A DNA stretch of 64,000 nucleotides from DASSUW01 sp963789005 (GCA_963789005.1 CAWBIZ010000005.1:124001-188000), one strand, 5' to 3'; positions 26,189-35,402 are shown, counted from the stretch's first letter. Translations and numbers: made by a program. The notes: a model not told the origin generated them from the letters alone.

Positions 26189-27262
26189 ATGGAAGCCGGT
26201 AGCTATCTCGCAGTGATCAAGGTCGTCGGTGTCGGCGGCGGTGGAACCAATGCCGTGAACCGGATGATCGACGCCGGCCTCTCCGGCGTCGAGTTCATCG
26301 CCTGCAACACCGACAACCAGGCGCTCCAGATGACGGACGCCGACATCAAGCTGAACATCGGCCACCAGCTCACCAAGGGCCTTGGCGCCGGCGCCAACCC
26401 GCAGATCGGCCAGGGCGCGGCCGCCGAGTCGCGCGACGAGATCAAGGAAGCGCTGAAGGGCGCGGACATGGTCTTCGTGACCGCCGGCGAGGGCGGCGGC
26501 ACCGGCACCGGCGCGGCCCCCGTGATCGCCGAGATCGCCAAGAACGAGATCGGTGCGCTGACCGTGGGCGTCGTCACCCGGCCGTTCGAGTTCGAGGGCG
26601 CGCAGCGCTCGCGCCAGGCGCAGGAGGGCATCGACCGCCTGCGCGAGATGGTCGACACCCTGATCGTGATCCCGAACGAGCGGCTGCTCTCCATCGTCGA
26701 GCGTCGCACCAGCATCCTCGACGCGTTCCGCGAGGCCGACAACGTCCTCCGCCAGGGCGTCCAGGGCATCACCGACCTGATCACGATCCCCGGTCTGATC
26801 AACCTCGACTTCGCCGACGTCCGCACGATCATGCAGGACGCCGGCTCGGCGCTGATGGGCATCGGGACGGCCTCCGGCGAGTCGCGCGCCGCCGAGGCGG
26901 CGAAGGCCGCCGTCTCCTCGCCCCTGCTCGAGGAGTCCGTCGAGGGCGCCAGCGGCATCCTCCTCAACATCACCGGCGGCAAGGACCTCGGTCTGTTCGA
27001 GGTCAACGAGGCGGCCGAGATCATCCACTCGGCGGCCGACGCCAACGCCAACATCATCTTCGGCGCCGTGATCGACGACGGGCTCGGCGACGACATCCGC
27101 GTGACCGTCATCGCCACGGGCTTCGACCGCGCCGGCCTACGCGCCACGCGGGCGGAGCGCGAGCGCGGACCGCGCGACCGCGGCCCCCGGATCGACGATC
27201 GCCAGCGCTCCTCGCTCGAGATCCGCGACGACGATCTCGACATTCCGCCGTTTTTGCGGTAG
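26189..27262 (+). CDS. ftsZ: Cell division GTPase FtsZ
   Basis: 357 residues from ATG 26189. VVGVGGGGTNAVNRMI, the tubulin signature GEGGGTGTGAAPVIAEIAK, NERLLSIV, the T7-loop region NLDFADVRTIM, and a short linker ending in the conserved tail DDDLDIPPFLR that docks membrane tethers. The linker is unusually basic. No sepF, ylmD or divIVA follows as in many actinomycetes; a GGDEF/HD-GYP gene does. Confidence 0.97.
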   Translation: MEAGSYLAVIKVVGVGGGGTNAVNRMIDAGLSGVEFIACNTDNQALQMTDADIKLNIGHQLTKGLGAGANPQIGQGAAAESRDEIKEALKGADMVFVTAGEGGGTGTGAAPVIAEIAKNEIGALTVGVVTRPFEFEGAQRSRQAQEGIDRLREMVDTLIVIPNERLLSIVERRTSILDAFREADNVLRQGVQGITDLITIPGLINLDFADVRTIMQDAGSALMGIGTASGESRAAEAAKAAVSSPLLEESVEGASGILLNITGGKDLGLFEVNEAAEIIHSAADANANIIFGAVIDDGLGDDIRVTVIATGFDRAGLRATRAERERGPRDRGPRIDDRQRSSLEIRDDDLDIPPFLR

Positions 27263-27304
27263 ATCGCACTCAAACGCGGGCTGCGTCCGGCCGATAACAC
27301 CGGC

Positions 27305-29284
27305 ATGACGGCCCCGCGCCCGATCAAGGTCGTGCTCGCCGCCGCCGCGGTCTGGCTGCTGGCGTACGAGCTGTACGTCGTCGTCGACCCGGGCTTCGAC
27401 GCCGGACCGGTGTTCTCGCGCTTCGCGCACGACGTCGTGCTCGTGCTCGCGGCGGCGATCTGCCTCGCCCGCGCGGCCCGCGGTCCGGAGCGCACCGCGT
27501 GGGCGCTGATCGGCGGCGGCCTGCTCGCCTGGTCGGCGGGCGAGATCTACTACACCGCCGTCCTGTGGACCGACCCGTCGCCGCCGCTGCCGTCCCTGGC
27601 CGACGCCGGCTTCCTGCTGTTCCCGCCGCTCGTGCTGGCGGGCGCGCTCGTGCTCCTGCGCAGCCGCGCCCGCGGCGCGCCCCGGCGGCTGCTGATCGAC
27701 GGCCTCACCGCCGCCCTCGGCGTCGCCGCCCTCAGCGCCACGATCGTGTTCGAGACCGTGCTCGAGACCGTCGAGGGCGACCCGCTGGCCGTGGCCACCG
27801 GGCTCGCGTATCCGCTGCTCGACCTCGTGCTGCTGGGCCTGGCGGTCGGCGCCCTGGCCAGCACCGGCTGGCGCCTCGACCGCACCTGGATGCTGTTCGC
27901 CGCCGGGATCTCGACCTTCTGGCTCGCCGACTCCATGTACCTCGTCCGCACCGCGCAGGGCGTCTACGAGGCGGGCGGCTGGTTCGACGCGGGCTGGTGG
28001 GCGGGCATGGTGCTGATCGCCGTGGCCGCCTGGCAGCCGATCCCGCGCCGCGACGCGCGACCGACCGACGAGAGCCTGCGCATGATCGCCGTGCCGCTCG
28101 CCTTCGGCTCGATCGGCCTCGGGCTGCTCGTCTACGGCGCCATCACCGGGCTCAACCTCGTCGCCGTCGCGCTCGCCGGCGCGTCGCTGCTCGCGATGAT
28201 GCTGCGCGCCACGCTGACGTTCGGCGAGAACATCGCGATGCTGCACACGTCGCGCGACGAGGCGCTCACCGACTCGCTCACCGGCCTCGGCAACCGCCGC
28301 GCGCTCGGCCGCACGCTCGACGCCCTGCTGGCCGACGCCACGCCCGAGCGCCCGCTCGTGCTCGCGCTCTTCGACCTCGACGGCTTCAAGCAGTACAACG
28401 ACACCTTCGGCCATCCGGCCGGCGACACGCTGCTCGTGCGGCTCGGCGCCAACCTCGCCGCCTTCCTCGGCGGCCGCGGACGCGCGTTCCGCATGGGCGG
28501 CGACGAGTTCTGCGCGCTGTTCGAGACGTCGGGCGAGCCGATCGAGCCGATGGTCCTCGGCGCCGCGGCCGCCCTCTCCGAGCAGGGCGACGGGTTCGCG
28601 ATCGGCTGCTCGCACGGCGCGATCGCCCTCCCGCTGGAGGCCGCCGAGGCGGTCGAGGCGCTGCGGATCGCCGACCACCGGATGTACGCGAACAAGCACG
28701 CGGGACGCACCTCGGCGGGCCGCCAGAGCAAGGACGTGCTGCTGCGCGCGCTGGCCGAGCGCCACCCCGAGCTCGGCTCGCACGCCGAGACCGTCGCGCT
28801 CGCCGTCGACACCGCCGAGGCGCTCGGGCTGCCGCCCGACGAGGTCGAGCACGTGCGCCACGCGAGCGAGCTGCACGACGCCGGCAAGGTCGCGATCCCC
28901 GACGCCATCCTCGGCAAGCCCGGACCGCTGACGGCCGAGGAGTGGGAGTTCGTGCGCCGCCACCCCGTGATCGGCGAGCGCATCATCCTTGCCGCACCCG
29001 CGCTCACTCGCGTGGCCGCGCTCGTGCGCGCGAGCCACGAGCGCTGGGACGGCGCCGGCTACCCGGACGGCCTCGCGGGAGACGGGATTCCGCTCGGCGC
29101 CCGGATCGTCGCGGTCGCCGACGCGTTCGGGGCGATGATCGCCGGCCGGCCCTATCGCGCCGCCCGCACGGCGGACGAGGCGCTCGACGAGCTGCGGTGC
29201 CACGCGGGCACCCAGTTCGACCCCGACGTGGTCGACGCGTGGTGCGCCGCACACGCCCGCCGCGTGGTCCACGCCACCGCGTAA
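27305..29284 (+). CDS. Membrane GGDEF plus HD-GYP protein (c-di-GMP synthesis and breakdown)
   Basis: 659 residues. Residues 1-310 hold about eight hydrophobic spans forming a sensor-like membrane part. The GGDEF domain follows (DSLTGLGNRRAL, FDLDGFKQYND, RMGGDEFC with G398-F402), all catalytic residues intact. The C-terminal HD-GYP domain has H524-D525 in ELHDAGKVAIPDAIL, HPVIGERII, HERWDGAGYPDGLAG (GYP 585-587). Both a cyclase and a phosphodiesterase look active, so it may switch with the membrane signal. It lies 42 bp after ftsZ. Confidence 0.92.
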   Translation: MTAPRPIKVVLAAAAVWLLAYELYVVVDPGFDAGPVFSRFAHDVVLVLAAAICLARAARGPERTAWALIGGGLLAWSAGEIYYTAVLWTDPSPPLPSLADAGFLLFPPLVLAGALVLLRSRARGAPRRLLIDGLTAALGVAALSATIVFETVLETVEGDPLAVATGLAYPLLDLVLLGLAVGALASTGWRLDRTWMLFAAGISTFWLADSMYLVRTAQGVYEAGGWFDAGWWAGMVLIAVAAWQPIPRRDARPTDESLRMIAVPLAFGSIGLGLLVYGAITGLNLVAVALAGASLLAMMLRATLTFGENIAMLHTSRDEALTDSLTGLGNRRALGRTLDALLADATPERPLVLALFDLDGFKQYNDTFGHPAGDTLLVRLGANLAAFLGGRGRAFRMGGDEFCALFETSGEPIEPMVLGAAAALSEQGDGFAIGCSHGAIALPLEAAEAVEALRIADHRMYANKHAGRTSAGRQSKDVLLRALAERHPELGSHAETVALAVDTAEALGLPPDEVEHVRHASELHDAGKVAIPDAILGKPGPLTAEEWEFVRRHPVIGERIILAAPALTRVAALVRASHERWDGAGYPDGLAGDGIPLGARIVAVADAFGAMIAGRPYRAARTADEALDELRCHAGTQFDPDVVDAWCAAHARRVVHATA

Positions 29285-29330
29285 CGCCCCGGATCGGCGC
29301 CCGGAAACCACTGCTAGGGTCCGGCCCCCG

Positions 29331-30407
29331 ATGGCCGCAGGTGCCGAGACGCTCAAGCGCACCCCGCTCTACGACCGCCACGTGGCGGCGGGCGCCCGGC
29401 TCGTGCCCTTCGCGGGCTGGGAGATGCCGGTGCAGTACACCGGCATCCGGGAGGAGCACGTCGCCGTGCGCACCGGCGCCGGCGTGTTCGACGTCTCGCA
29501 CATGGGCGAGGTGGAGACGACCGGGCGCGACGCGGAGGCGTTCCTCCAGCGCGTGCTGTCCAACGACGTCTCGAAGATCGGGGAGGACGGCGCGCAGTAC
29601 TCCGTGCTGTGCCGCGAGAACGGCGGGGTGCTCGACGACCTCTTCACCTACCGCCACGGCTCCGGCTTCCTGACGGTCACCAACGCCTCCAATCACGAGC
29701 GCGACCTCGAATGGATGCGCCGCCAGGCCCGCGGCTACGAGGTGAAGGTCCACGACCGCCTGCACGACTTCGCGATGCTCGCCGTGCAGGGCCCCCAGGC
29801 GCGCGAGCTGGTGGCGCGCATGGCCGACAGCGAGCTGCCGAAGCGCTTCCGCACCGCCCGGCTGCAGGTCGCGGGGGTCCCCGGCGTCCTCGTCTGCGGC
29901 ACGGGCTACACCGGCGAGGACGGCGTCGAGCTCCTGATCGCCCCCGGCTACGCGACCACCGTCTGGGATGCATTGATCGACGGCGGCGCGGTCCCCGTGG
30001 GCCTGGGCGCGCGCGACACGCTGCGGCTCGAGGTCTGCTTCCACCTCTACGGCAACGACCTGACCGAGGAGCGCGGCCCGATCGAGGCCGGGCTGGGGTG
30101 GTGCTGCAAGGAGGACACCGGCTTCGTCGGCGCCGACGCCGTGCGCGCCACCCGCGAGCAAGGCCCCTCCGAGACGCTCGTGCCGTTCGTCATGACCGGC
30201 CCGGGGATCGCCCGCCAGGGCAACCCCGTCAGCGGCGGCGGCGAGGTCACTTCCGGCACCATGTCGCCGTGCCTGGGGCAGGGCATCGGCATGGCCTACG
30301 TGCCGGCCGGGAAGGCGGAGCCGGGTACCCCGATCGAGATCGACGTCCGCGGCCGGGCCCGGCAGGCCGAGGTGCGGGCCAAGCCGCTGTACACAAAGGA
30401 GCGCTGA
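29331..30407 (+). CDS. gcvT: Glycine cleavage T-protein (aminomethyltransferase)
   Basis: 358 residues from ATG 29331, ten nt after TAGGGT (29315-29320). LVPFAGWEMPVQY, GVFDVSHMGEV, QYSVLCRENGGVLDDLFTYR, the folate-site stretch GYTGEDGVELLIAP and RDTLRLEVCFHLYGNDL. Transfers the methylene group from the H-protein to tetrahydrofolate. First gene of a six-gene operon; no room for a glycine riboswitch in the 46-nt leader. Confidence 0.95.
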   Translation: MAAGAETLKRTPLYDRHVAAGARLVPFAGWEMPVQYTGIREEHVAVRTGAGVFDVSHMGEVETTGRDAEAFLQRVLSNDVSKIGEDGAQYSVLCRENGGVLDDLFTYRHGSGFLTVTNASNHERDLEWMRRQARGYEVKVHDRLHDFAMLAVQGPQARELVARMADSELPKRFRTARLQVAGVPGVLVCGTGYTGEDGVELLIAPGYATTVWDALIDGGAVPVGLGARDTLRLEVCFHLYGNDLTEERGPIEAGLGWCCKEDTGFVGADAVRATREQGPSETLVPFVMTGPGIARQGNPVSGGGEVTSGTMSPCLGQGIGMAYVPAGKAEPGTPIEIDVRGRARQAEVRAKPLYTKER

Positions 30408-30409
30408 AC

Positions 30410-30796
30410 GTGGCCGACGCGAGCTACCCCGACGACGTCAAGTACCACCCCGAGCACGACTGGGCGCGGATCGACGGCGACGTCGCCACGTTCGGCATCA
30501 CCTGGTACGCGCAGGACCAGCTCGGCGAGGTGGTGTTCGTCGAGCCGCCCGAGGTCGGCAAGTCGATCAGCAAGGACGAGCCGTACGCCGAGATCGAGTC
30601 CGTCAAGGCGGTCAGCGACGTCGTGGCGCCGCTCTCCGGCGAGATCGTCGAGGTCAACGGCCTGCTCTCCGACTCGCCCGAGAAGATCAACGACGACCCC
30701 TACGGCGACGGGTGGCTGGTCAAGGTGCGCCTCTCGGACGTATCCGAGGTGGAAGAGCTCCTGGACCGCGAGACCTACGAGGGCAGCCTGACTTGA
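30410..30796 (+). CDS. gcvH: Glycine cleavage H-protein
   Basis: 128 residues from GTG 30410. DVKYHPEHDWARIDGDVATFGITWYAQDQLGEVVFVE, then the lipoylation site ESVKAVSDV (K66), and NDDPYGDGWLVKV. Carries the aminomethyl intermediate among P, T and L proteins. It is two bases after gcvT and overlaps gcvPA by four. Confidence 0.96.
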   Translation: MADASYPDDVKYHPEHDWARIDGDVATFGITWYAQDQLGEVVFVEPPEVGKSISKDEPYAEIESVKAVSDVVAPLSGEIVEVNGLLSDSPEKINDDPYGDGWLVKVRLSDVSEVEELLDRETYEGSLT

Positions 30797-32196
30797 GTCG
30801 TTACACCTCCGCCACCGACGCCGACCGCGAGGCCATGCTGGCCGCCATCGGCGCGGCCTCGATCGACGAGCTGTTCGCCGACATCCCGGCGTCGGTGCGC
30901 CTGGACCGGCCGATCGACCTGCCGGCCGGCAAGGCGGAGCAGGAGGTGTACGGCTACCTGCGCGAGCTGGCCGCGCGCAACGTCTCCGCCGAGGACGAGA
31001 TCTCGTTCCTCGGCGCGGGGATGTACGACCACTACGTTCCCGCGCTCGTCGACGCCCTGATCTCGCGCTCGGAGTTCCTGACCCCGTACACGCCGTACCA
31101 GCCCGAGGTCTCCCAGGGCACGCTGCAGGTGATGTTCGAGTACCAGACGGCGATCAGCGAGCTGACCGCGCTGCCGGTCTCGAACGCCACGCTGTACGAG
31201 GCGCCGTCGGCCGTGGCGAGCGCCGGCTGGCTCGCCCGGCAGGAGAACAAGCGCCCCCGCTTCCTCGTCTCGCGCGGCCTGCACCCGCACTCGCGCGAGG
31301 CGCTGGCGACCACGAGCCACGGCTACGGCACCGCGGTCGAGGAGGTCGCGCTGAGCGGCGGCGTGACCGACGCCGACGCGCTGCGCGAGGCGATGTCCGA
31401 CGACGTGTCGGCCGTGTTCCTCCAGCAGCCCAACTACCTCGGCGCCGTGGAGGACCTCGAGTTGCTCGCGCCCCTCGCGCGCGAGACCGGCGCGCTGCTC
31501 GTCGTGCAGTGCGACCCGATGACGCTCGGCGTGCTGCGCCCGCCCGGCGAGTTCGACGTCGACATCGCGGTGGGGGAGGGGCAGCCGCTCGGCAACCGGC
31601 TCGACTACGGCGGCCCGTCGTTCGGCTTCTTCGCGGCTCAGGAGCGGTTCCTGCGGCGGATGCCGGGCCGGATCGCGGGCGAGACGACGGACGCCGACGG
31701 CAAGCGCGGCTTCGTGCTCACCCTGCAGACCCGCGAGCAGCACATCCGGCGCGAGAAGGCCACCCACAACATCACCACCGCGCAGACGCTGAACGCGCTC
31801 GCCGGCGTCGTCTACCTGTCGTGGCTGGGCCGCCAGGGGATCGTCGAGCTCGGCGACCTGCTGCTGCAGCGGACGGCCTACGCGCGGCGCGCGCTGTCGG
31901 CGCTCGACGGTGTCGAGCTGCTGCACGACCAGGCGGTGGTGCGCGAGTTCGCCGTCCGCCTGGCGGCGCCCGTCGACCGCGTGATCGAACGCTGCGCCGA
32001 GCGCGGCGTCAACCCCGGCCACCCGCTCGGCGCCGACTACTCCGAGCACGAGGACGGCCTGCTGGTGGCGATCACCGAGCAGCGCAGCCGCGCGGACATC
32101 GACCGCCTGGCCGAGGTGCTGGGCGCCGCTGTCGCGGCGGAGCGCCCTAGCGAAGCGGCGGCTCGCCGCGAAGCGCGAGACAGGATCCACGCGTGA
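30793..32196 (+). CDS. gcvPA: Glycine dehydrogenase subunit 1 (P-protein, N-terminal part)
   Basis: 467 residues from TTG 30793 (TTGA overlap with gcvH). RYTSATDADREAMLAAIG, LGAGMYDHYVPALVDALISRSEFLTPYTPYQPEVSQG, YEAPSAVASA, GEGQPLGNRLDYGGPSFGFF and MPGRIAGETTDADGKRGFVLTLQTREQHIRREKATHNI span the known subunit. The P-protein is split into two polypeptides here, as in many Gram-positives. Confidence 0.95.
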   Translation: MSRYTSATDADREAMLAAIGAASIDELFADIPASVRLDRPIDLPAGKAEQEVYGYLRELAARNVSAEDEISFLGAGMYDHYVPALVDALISRSEFLTPYTPYQPEVSQGTLQVMFEYQTAISELTALPVSNATLYEAPSAVASAGWLARQENKRPRFLVSRGLHPHSREALATTSHGYGTAVEEVALSGGVTDADALREAMSDDVSAVFLQQPNYLGAVEDLELLAPLARETGALLVVQCDPMTLGVLRPPGEFDVDIAVGEGQPLGNRLDYGGPSFGFFAAQERFLRRMPGRIAGETTDADGKRGFVLTLQTREQHIRREKATHNITTAQTLNALAGVVYLSWLGRQGIVELGDLLLQRTAYARRALSALDGVELLHDQAVVREFAVRLAAPVDRVIERCAERGVNPGHPLGADYSEHEDGLLVAITEQRSRADIDRLAEVLGAAVAAERPSEAAARREARDRIHA

Positions 32197-33653
32197 CGGC
32201 AACGACGATCTTCGAGAAGTCGGTTCCCGGCCGCCGGGCGTTCGTCGCCCCCGAGCTCGACGTCCCGCGCGAGGACGACGCGCTCCCGGAGCGGTTCCGG
32301 CGCGCCGAGCCGCCGAAGCTGCCGGAGATCGCCGAGCCCGAGATCGTCCGCCACTACACGACGCTCTCGACCAAGAACTTCCACCTCGACAAGGGCTTCT
32401 ATCCGCTCGGCTCGTGCACGATGAAGCACAACCCGAAGCTGCATGAGCGCGTCGCCGCGCTCCCGGGCCACGCTCGCCTGCACCCGCTGCAGGCTCCGGC
32501 CCGGGCCCAGGGCGCGCTGCAGCTGATGTGGGAGCTCCAGCGCGCGCTGGCGGAGATCGCCGGCCTCCCGCACGTCTCCCTGCACCCCGCGGCGGGCTCC
32601 CAGGGCGAGCTCGCCGGCGTGCTGCTCACGCGCGCCTACCACGAGGCCCGCGGCGAGGACCGCCACCGCGTCCTCACGCCCGACACCGCGCACGGCACCA
32701 ACCCGGCGACGGTGACGATGGCCGGCTACGAGGTCGTCAAGGTCGGGACCGACGACCAGGGCGGCGTGGACGTCGACGACCTGCGCTCGAAGGTCGACGA
32801 CGACGTCGCCTCGCTGATGCTCACCAACCCGAACACGCTCGGCGTCTTCGACCGCAACATCGAGGAGATCGCGCGCGTGGTGCACGACGTGGGCGCGACG
32901 CTCTACTACGACGGCGCGAACCTCAACGCGGTCATGGGCCGCGCGCGGCCGGGCGACATGGGCTTCGACATCGTCCACTACAACCTGCACAAGACGTTCA
33001 CGCAGCCGCACGGCGGCGGCGGGCCGGGAGCGGGGCCGATCGCGGTCTCGGAGCGGATGGAGCCGTTCCTGCCCAGGCCCCAGGTGGTGCAAGCGCGAGG
33101 ACGGCAGTCGTTCGATCTCGACTTCGACCGCCCGCAGTCGATCGGGCGCCTGCGCGGCTTCCAGGGCAACTTCGGCGTCTTCGTGCGCTCCTACGCGTAC
33201 ATCCTCTCGCTCGGCGCCGACGGGCTGGCCGACGTCTCCGACACCGCGGTGCTGAACGCCAACTACCTGATGGCGCGCCTGCGCGAGCTGTGCGGCGAGC
33301 ACCTCCCGGCCGCGTACGACCGCACCTGCATGCACGAGTTCGTGCTCACCGGCGGCCCGATGAAGAAGGCGCTCGGCATCCGCACCGCCGACCTCGCCAA
33401 GCGGCTGCTCGACTCCGGCTTCCACCCGCCGACCGTCTACTTCCCGCTGCTCGTCGACGAGGCGCTGCTGATCGAGCCGACGGAGACCGAGACCAGGGAG
33501 ACGCTCGACGCGTTCGCCGAGGCGGTCGCCGGGATCCTGGCCGAGGCGGCGGAGGACGCCTCGATCGCCAAGGCGGCGCCGCACACGACGCCGGTGCGGC
33601 GGCTCGACGAGGCCGGCGCCGCCAAGCGCCCGGTCATCCGCCAGGCCCTGTGA
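32193..33653 (+). CDS. gcvPB: Glycine dehydrogenase subunit 2 (P-protein, PLP-binding part)
   Basis: 486 residues from GTG 32193 (4-bp overlap with gcvPA). GFYPLGSCTMKHNPKLHE, DTAHGTNPATVTMAGYEV, YYDGANLNAVMGRARPGDMGFD, and NLHKTFTQPHGGGGPG with the PLP lysine K267. Decarboxylates glycine and loads the H-protein. Confidence 0.96.
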   Translation: MTATTIFEKSVPGRRAFVAPELDVPREDDALPERFRRAEPPKLPEIAEPEIVRHYTTLSTKNFHLDKGFYPLGSCTMKHNPKLHERVAALPGHARLHPLQAPARAQGALQLMWELQRALAEIAGLPHVSLHPAAGSQGELAGVLLTRAYHEARGEDRHRVLTPDTAHGTNPATVTMAGYEVVKVGTDDQGGVDVDDLRSKVDDDVASLMLTNPNTLGVFDRNIEEIARVVHDVGATLYYDGANLNAVMGRARPGDMGFDIVHYNLHKTFTQPHGGGGPGAGPIAVSERMEPFLPRPQVVQARGRQSFDLDFDRPQSIGRLRGFQGNFGVFVRSYAYILSLGADGLADVSDTAVLNANYLMARLRELCGEHLPAAYDRTCMHEFVLTGGPMKKALGIRTADLAKRLLDSGFHPPTVYFPLLVDEALLIEPTETETRETLDAFAEAVAGILAEAAEDASIAKAAPHTTPVRRLDEAGAAKRPVIRQAL

Positions 33654-34330
33654 CGCTGCGCGTCACCGTCTGGGGCGAGAACGTCCACGAGCGCACCGAG
33701 GACGCCGTGCGCGCGATCTACCCGGACGGCATGCACCAGGAGATCGCGGACGGCATCGCGGAACTGCTCGGCGACGGCGTGCAGGTGCGCACCGCCACGC
33801 TCGACCAGCCCGAGCACGGGCTGACCGCCGAGGTGCTCGAGCAGACGGACGTGCTGACCTGGTGGGGCCACGCGGCGCACGACGACGTCGACGACGCGGT
33901 CGTCGAGCGCGTGCACGCCGCCGTGCTCGGCGGCACCGGGCTGCTCGCCCTGCACTCGGCGCACTACTCCAAGGTCTTCAAGCGCCTGCTCGGCACCTCG
34001 TGCGACCTGCAGTGGCGCAACGAGGGGGAGCGCGAGCTGGTGTGGACGGTCGAGCCGTCGCACCCGATCGCCGCCGGCGTGCCGCAGCCGATCGTGATCG
34101 ACGCGCAGGAGATGTACGGCGAGCCGTTCGGCATCCCCGCGCCCGACGAGCTCGTCTTCGTCAGCTCGTTCGCGGGGGGCGAGGTGTTCCGCGGCGGCTG
34201 CTGCTTCCGGCGCGGCGCCGGGCGGATCTTCTACTTCAGCCCCGGCGACCAGGACTATCCCGTCTACCACCACCCCGACATCCGCCGCGTGCTCGCCAAC
34301 GCGGTGCTGTGGGCGGGCCGCGCCACGTGA
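33650..34330 (+). CDS. ThuA-domain protein
   Basis: 226 residues from GTG 33650 (4-bp overlap with gcvPB). LRVTVWGENVHE, DVLTWWGHAAHDDV, LGGTGLLALHSAHYSKVFKRLLGTS, AQEMYGEPFGIPAPDELVF and GRIFYFSPGDQDYPVYHHPDIRRVLANAVLWA are typical of the trehalose-utilisation (ThuA) glutamine-amidotransferase-like fold. Relatives occur in sugar 3-keto pathways. Its joint translation with the glycine cleavage genes is unusual. Confidence 0.85.
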   Translation: MTLRVTVWGENVHERTEDAVRAIYPDGMHQEIADGIAELLGDGVQVRTATLDQPEHGLTAEVLEQTDVLTWWGHAAHDDVDDAVVERVHAAVLGGTGLLALHSAHYSKVFKRLLGTSCDLQWRNEGERELVWTVEPSHPIAAGVPQPIVIDAQEMYGEPFGIPAPDELVFVSSFAGGEVFRGGCCFRRGAGRIFYFSPGDQDYPVYHHPDIRRVLANAVLWAGRAT

Positions 34331-35349
34331 CCGGGCCGCTCCGCGGGATCGTCGCCGGCGCCGGGCTGCTCGGCCCGTACTGGGGCCGGGAGCTGGTCGA
34401 GAGCCCCGACACCGAGCTGTGCGGCTGGGTCGACCTCGAGCCGGAGCGCGCCCGGACGGCGGCCGCCGAGCTCGGCCTCGCGGACCTGCCGGTCGACGCC
34501 TCGCTCGAGCGGCTGCTCGACGAGCAGCGGCCGGACTTCCTCGTCAACGTCACCCCGCCCGAGGCGCACCACGACACCACGACGGCGGCGCTCGAGCGCG
34601 GGCTCGACGTGCTGACCGAGAAGCCGCTGGCGGCCACGATGGCCGAGGCGCGGGCTATGGTCGCGACCGCCGACCGCACCGGCCGCCTGCTGATGGTCAG
34701 CCAGAACCGGCGCTACCTGGCCGAGCTGGTCGCCTTCCGCGAGACCGTCGCGCAGCTCGGGCCGCTCTCCACGCTCACCTGCGAGTTCCACATCGCCCAC
34801 CGCGTGCCCGACTCGCGCTTCCTCAACGCGTTCCCGCAGCCGCTGCTGCTCGACATGGCGATCCACCTGTTCGACGCCGCCCGCGCGATCACCGGCGCCG
34901 AGCCGGTCTCCGTCTACTGCGACGCCTACAACCCGCCGTGGAGCTGGTACGCCGGGCCGGCGGCCGCGCACGCCGTGTTCCGGATGGACGGCGGGCTGCG
35001 CTTCGCGTTCACGGGCAACTGGGCCGGCGACGGGTTCCGGACCTCGTGGACCGGCGCCTGGCGCGCGGTCGGCGAGCGCGGCGCCGCCACCTGGGACGGC
35101 GACGGCGCCGCCCCGCGTGCGGACGCCGACGGCGTGAGCGCCGCCAAGCCGGCGCCCGGCCCGCCCCGCGACCCGGAGCGCTTCATGGGCCTGGAGGGCG
35201 CGCTGGCCGACTTCGTCGCGGCCGTGCGGACCGGCAGCGTGCCGCCCGGCGAGTGCCACGACAACATCCGCAGCCTCGCGATGTGCCACGCGGCCGTCGA
35301 GTCGGCCGAGCGCGGCGTCCCGGTCGACATAAAGGGTCTGACCCTTTAA
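34327..35349 (+). CDS. Gfo/Idh/MocA family NAD(P)-dependent oxidoreductase
   Basis: 340 residues from GTG 34327 (4-bp overlap with the ThuA gene). Rossmann start GIVAGAGLLGPYWGREL, the TEKPLA motif (E-K-P), and DMAIHLFDAARAITG carrying the catalytic-site His. These enzymes usually oxidise or reduce sugars; ThuA partners are common. The last codons and the stop come from an AAAGGGTCTGACCCTTT palindrome. Confidence 0.88.
   Translation: MTGPLRGIVAGAGLLGPYWGRELVESPDTELCGWVDLEPERARTAAAELGLADLPVDASLERLLDEQRPDFLVNVTPPEAHHDTTTAALERGLDVLTEKPLAATMAEARAMVATADRTGRLLMVSQNRRYLAELVAFRETVAQLGPLSTLTCEFHIAHRVPDSRFLNAFPQPLLLDMAIHLFDAARAITGAEPVSVYCDAYNPPWSWYAGPAAAHAVFRMDGGLRFAFTGNWAGDGFRTSWTGAWRAVGERGAATWDGDGAAPRADADGVSAAKPAPGPPRDPERFMGLEGALADFVAAVRTGSVPPGECHDNIRSLAMCHAAVESAERGVPVDIKGLTL
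35331..35347. repeat. GGGTCNGACCC palindrome at the end of the Gfo/Idh gene
   Basis: AAAGGGTCTGACCCTTT: 8-bp perfect arms around one base. It forms the final codons of the oxidoreductase and runs into its TAA stop. Same family as 25169-25253. Confidence 0.7.
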
Positions 35350-35352
35350 CGG

Positions 35353-35380
35353 CCGCGAGGCGCCCGGAGGCGCCTCGCGG
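35353..35380. terminator. Bidirectional terminator hairpin
   Basis: CCGCGAGGCGCC (35353-35364) and GGCGCCTCGCGG (35369-35380) form a perfect 12-bp stem with a 4-nt loop, between convergent genes. No T-run, as is common in high-G+C genomes. Confidence 0.65.
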
Positions 35381-35402
35381 TGGTCCTATCGAGCCGGGCG
35401 GA

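Noticed and set aside
29285..29330. Glycine riboswitch ahead of gcvT
   Set aside because: Only 46 nt lie between the genes and a TAGGGT box sits 10 nt before the ATG; there is no room for an aptamer.
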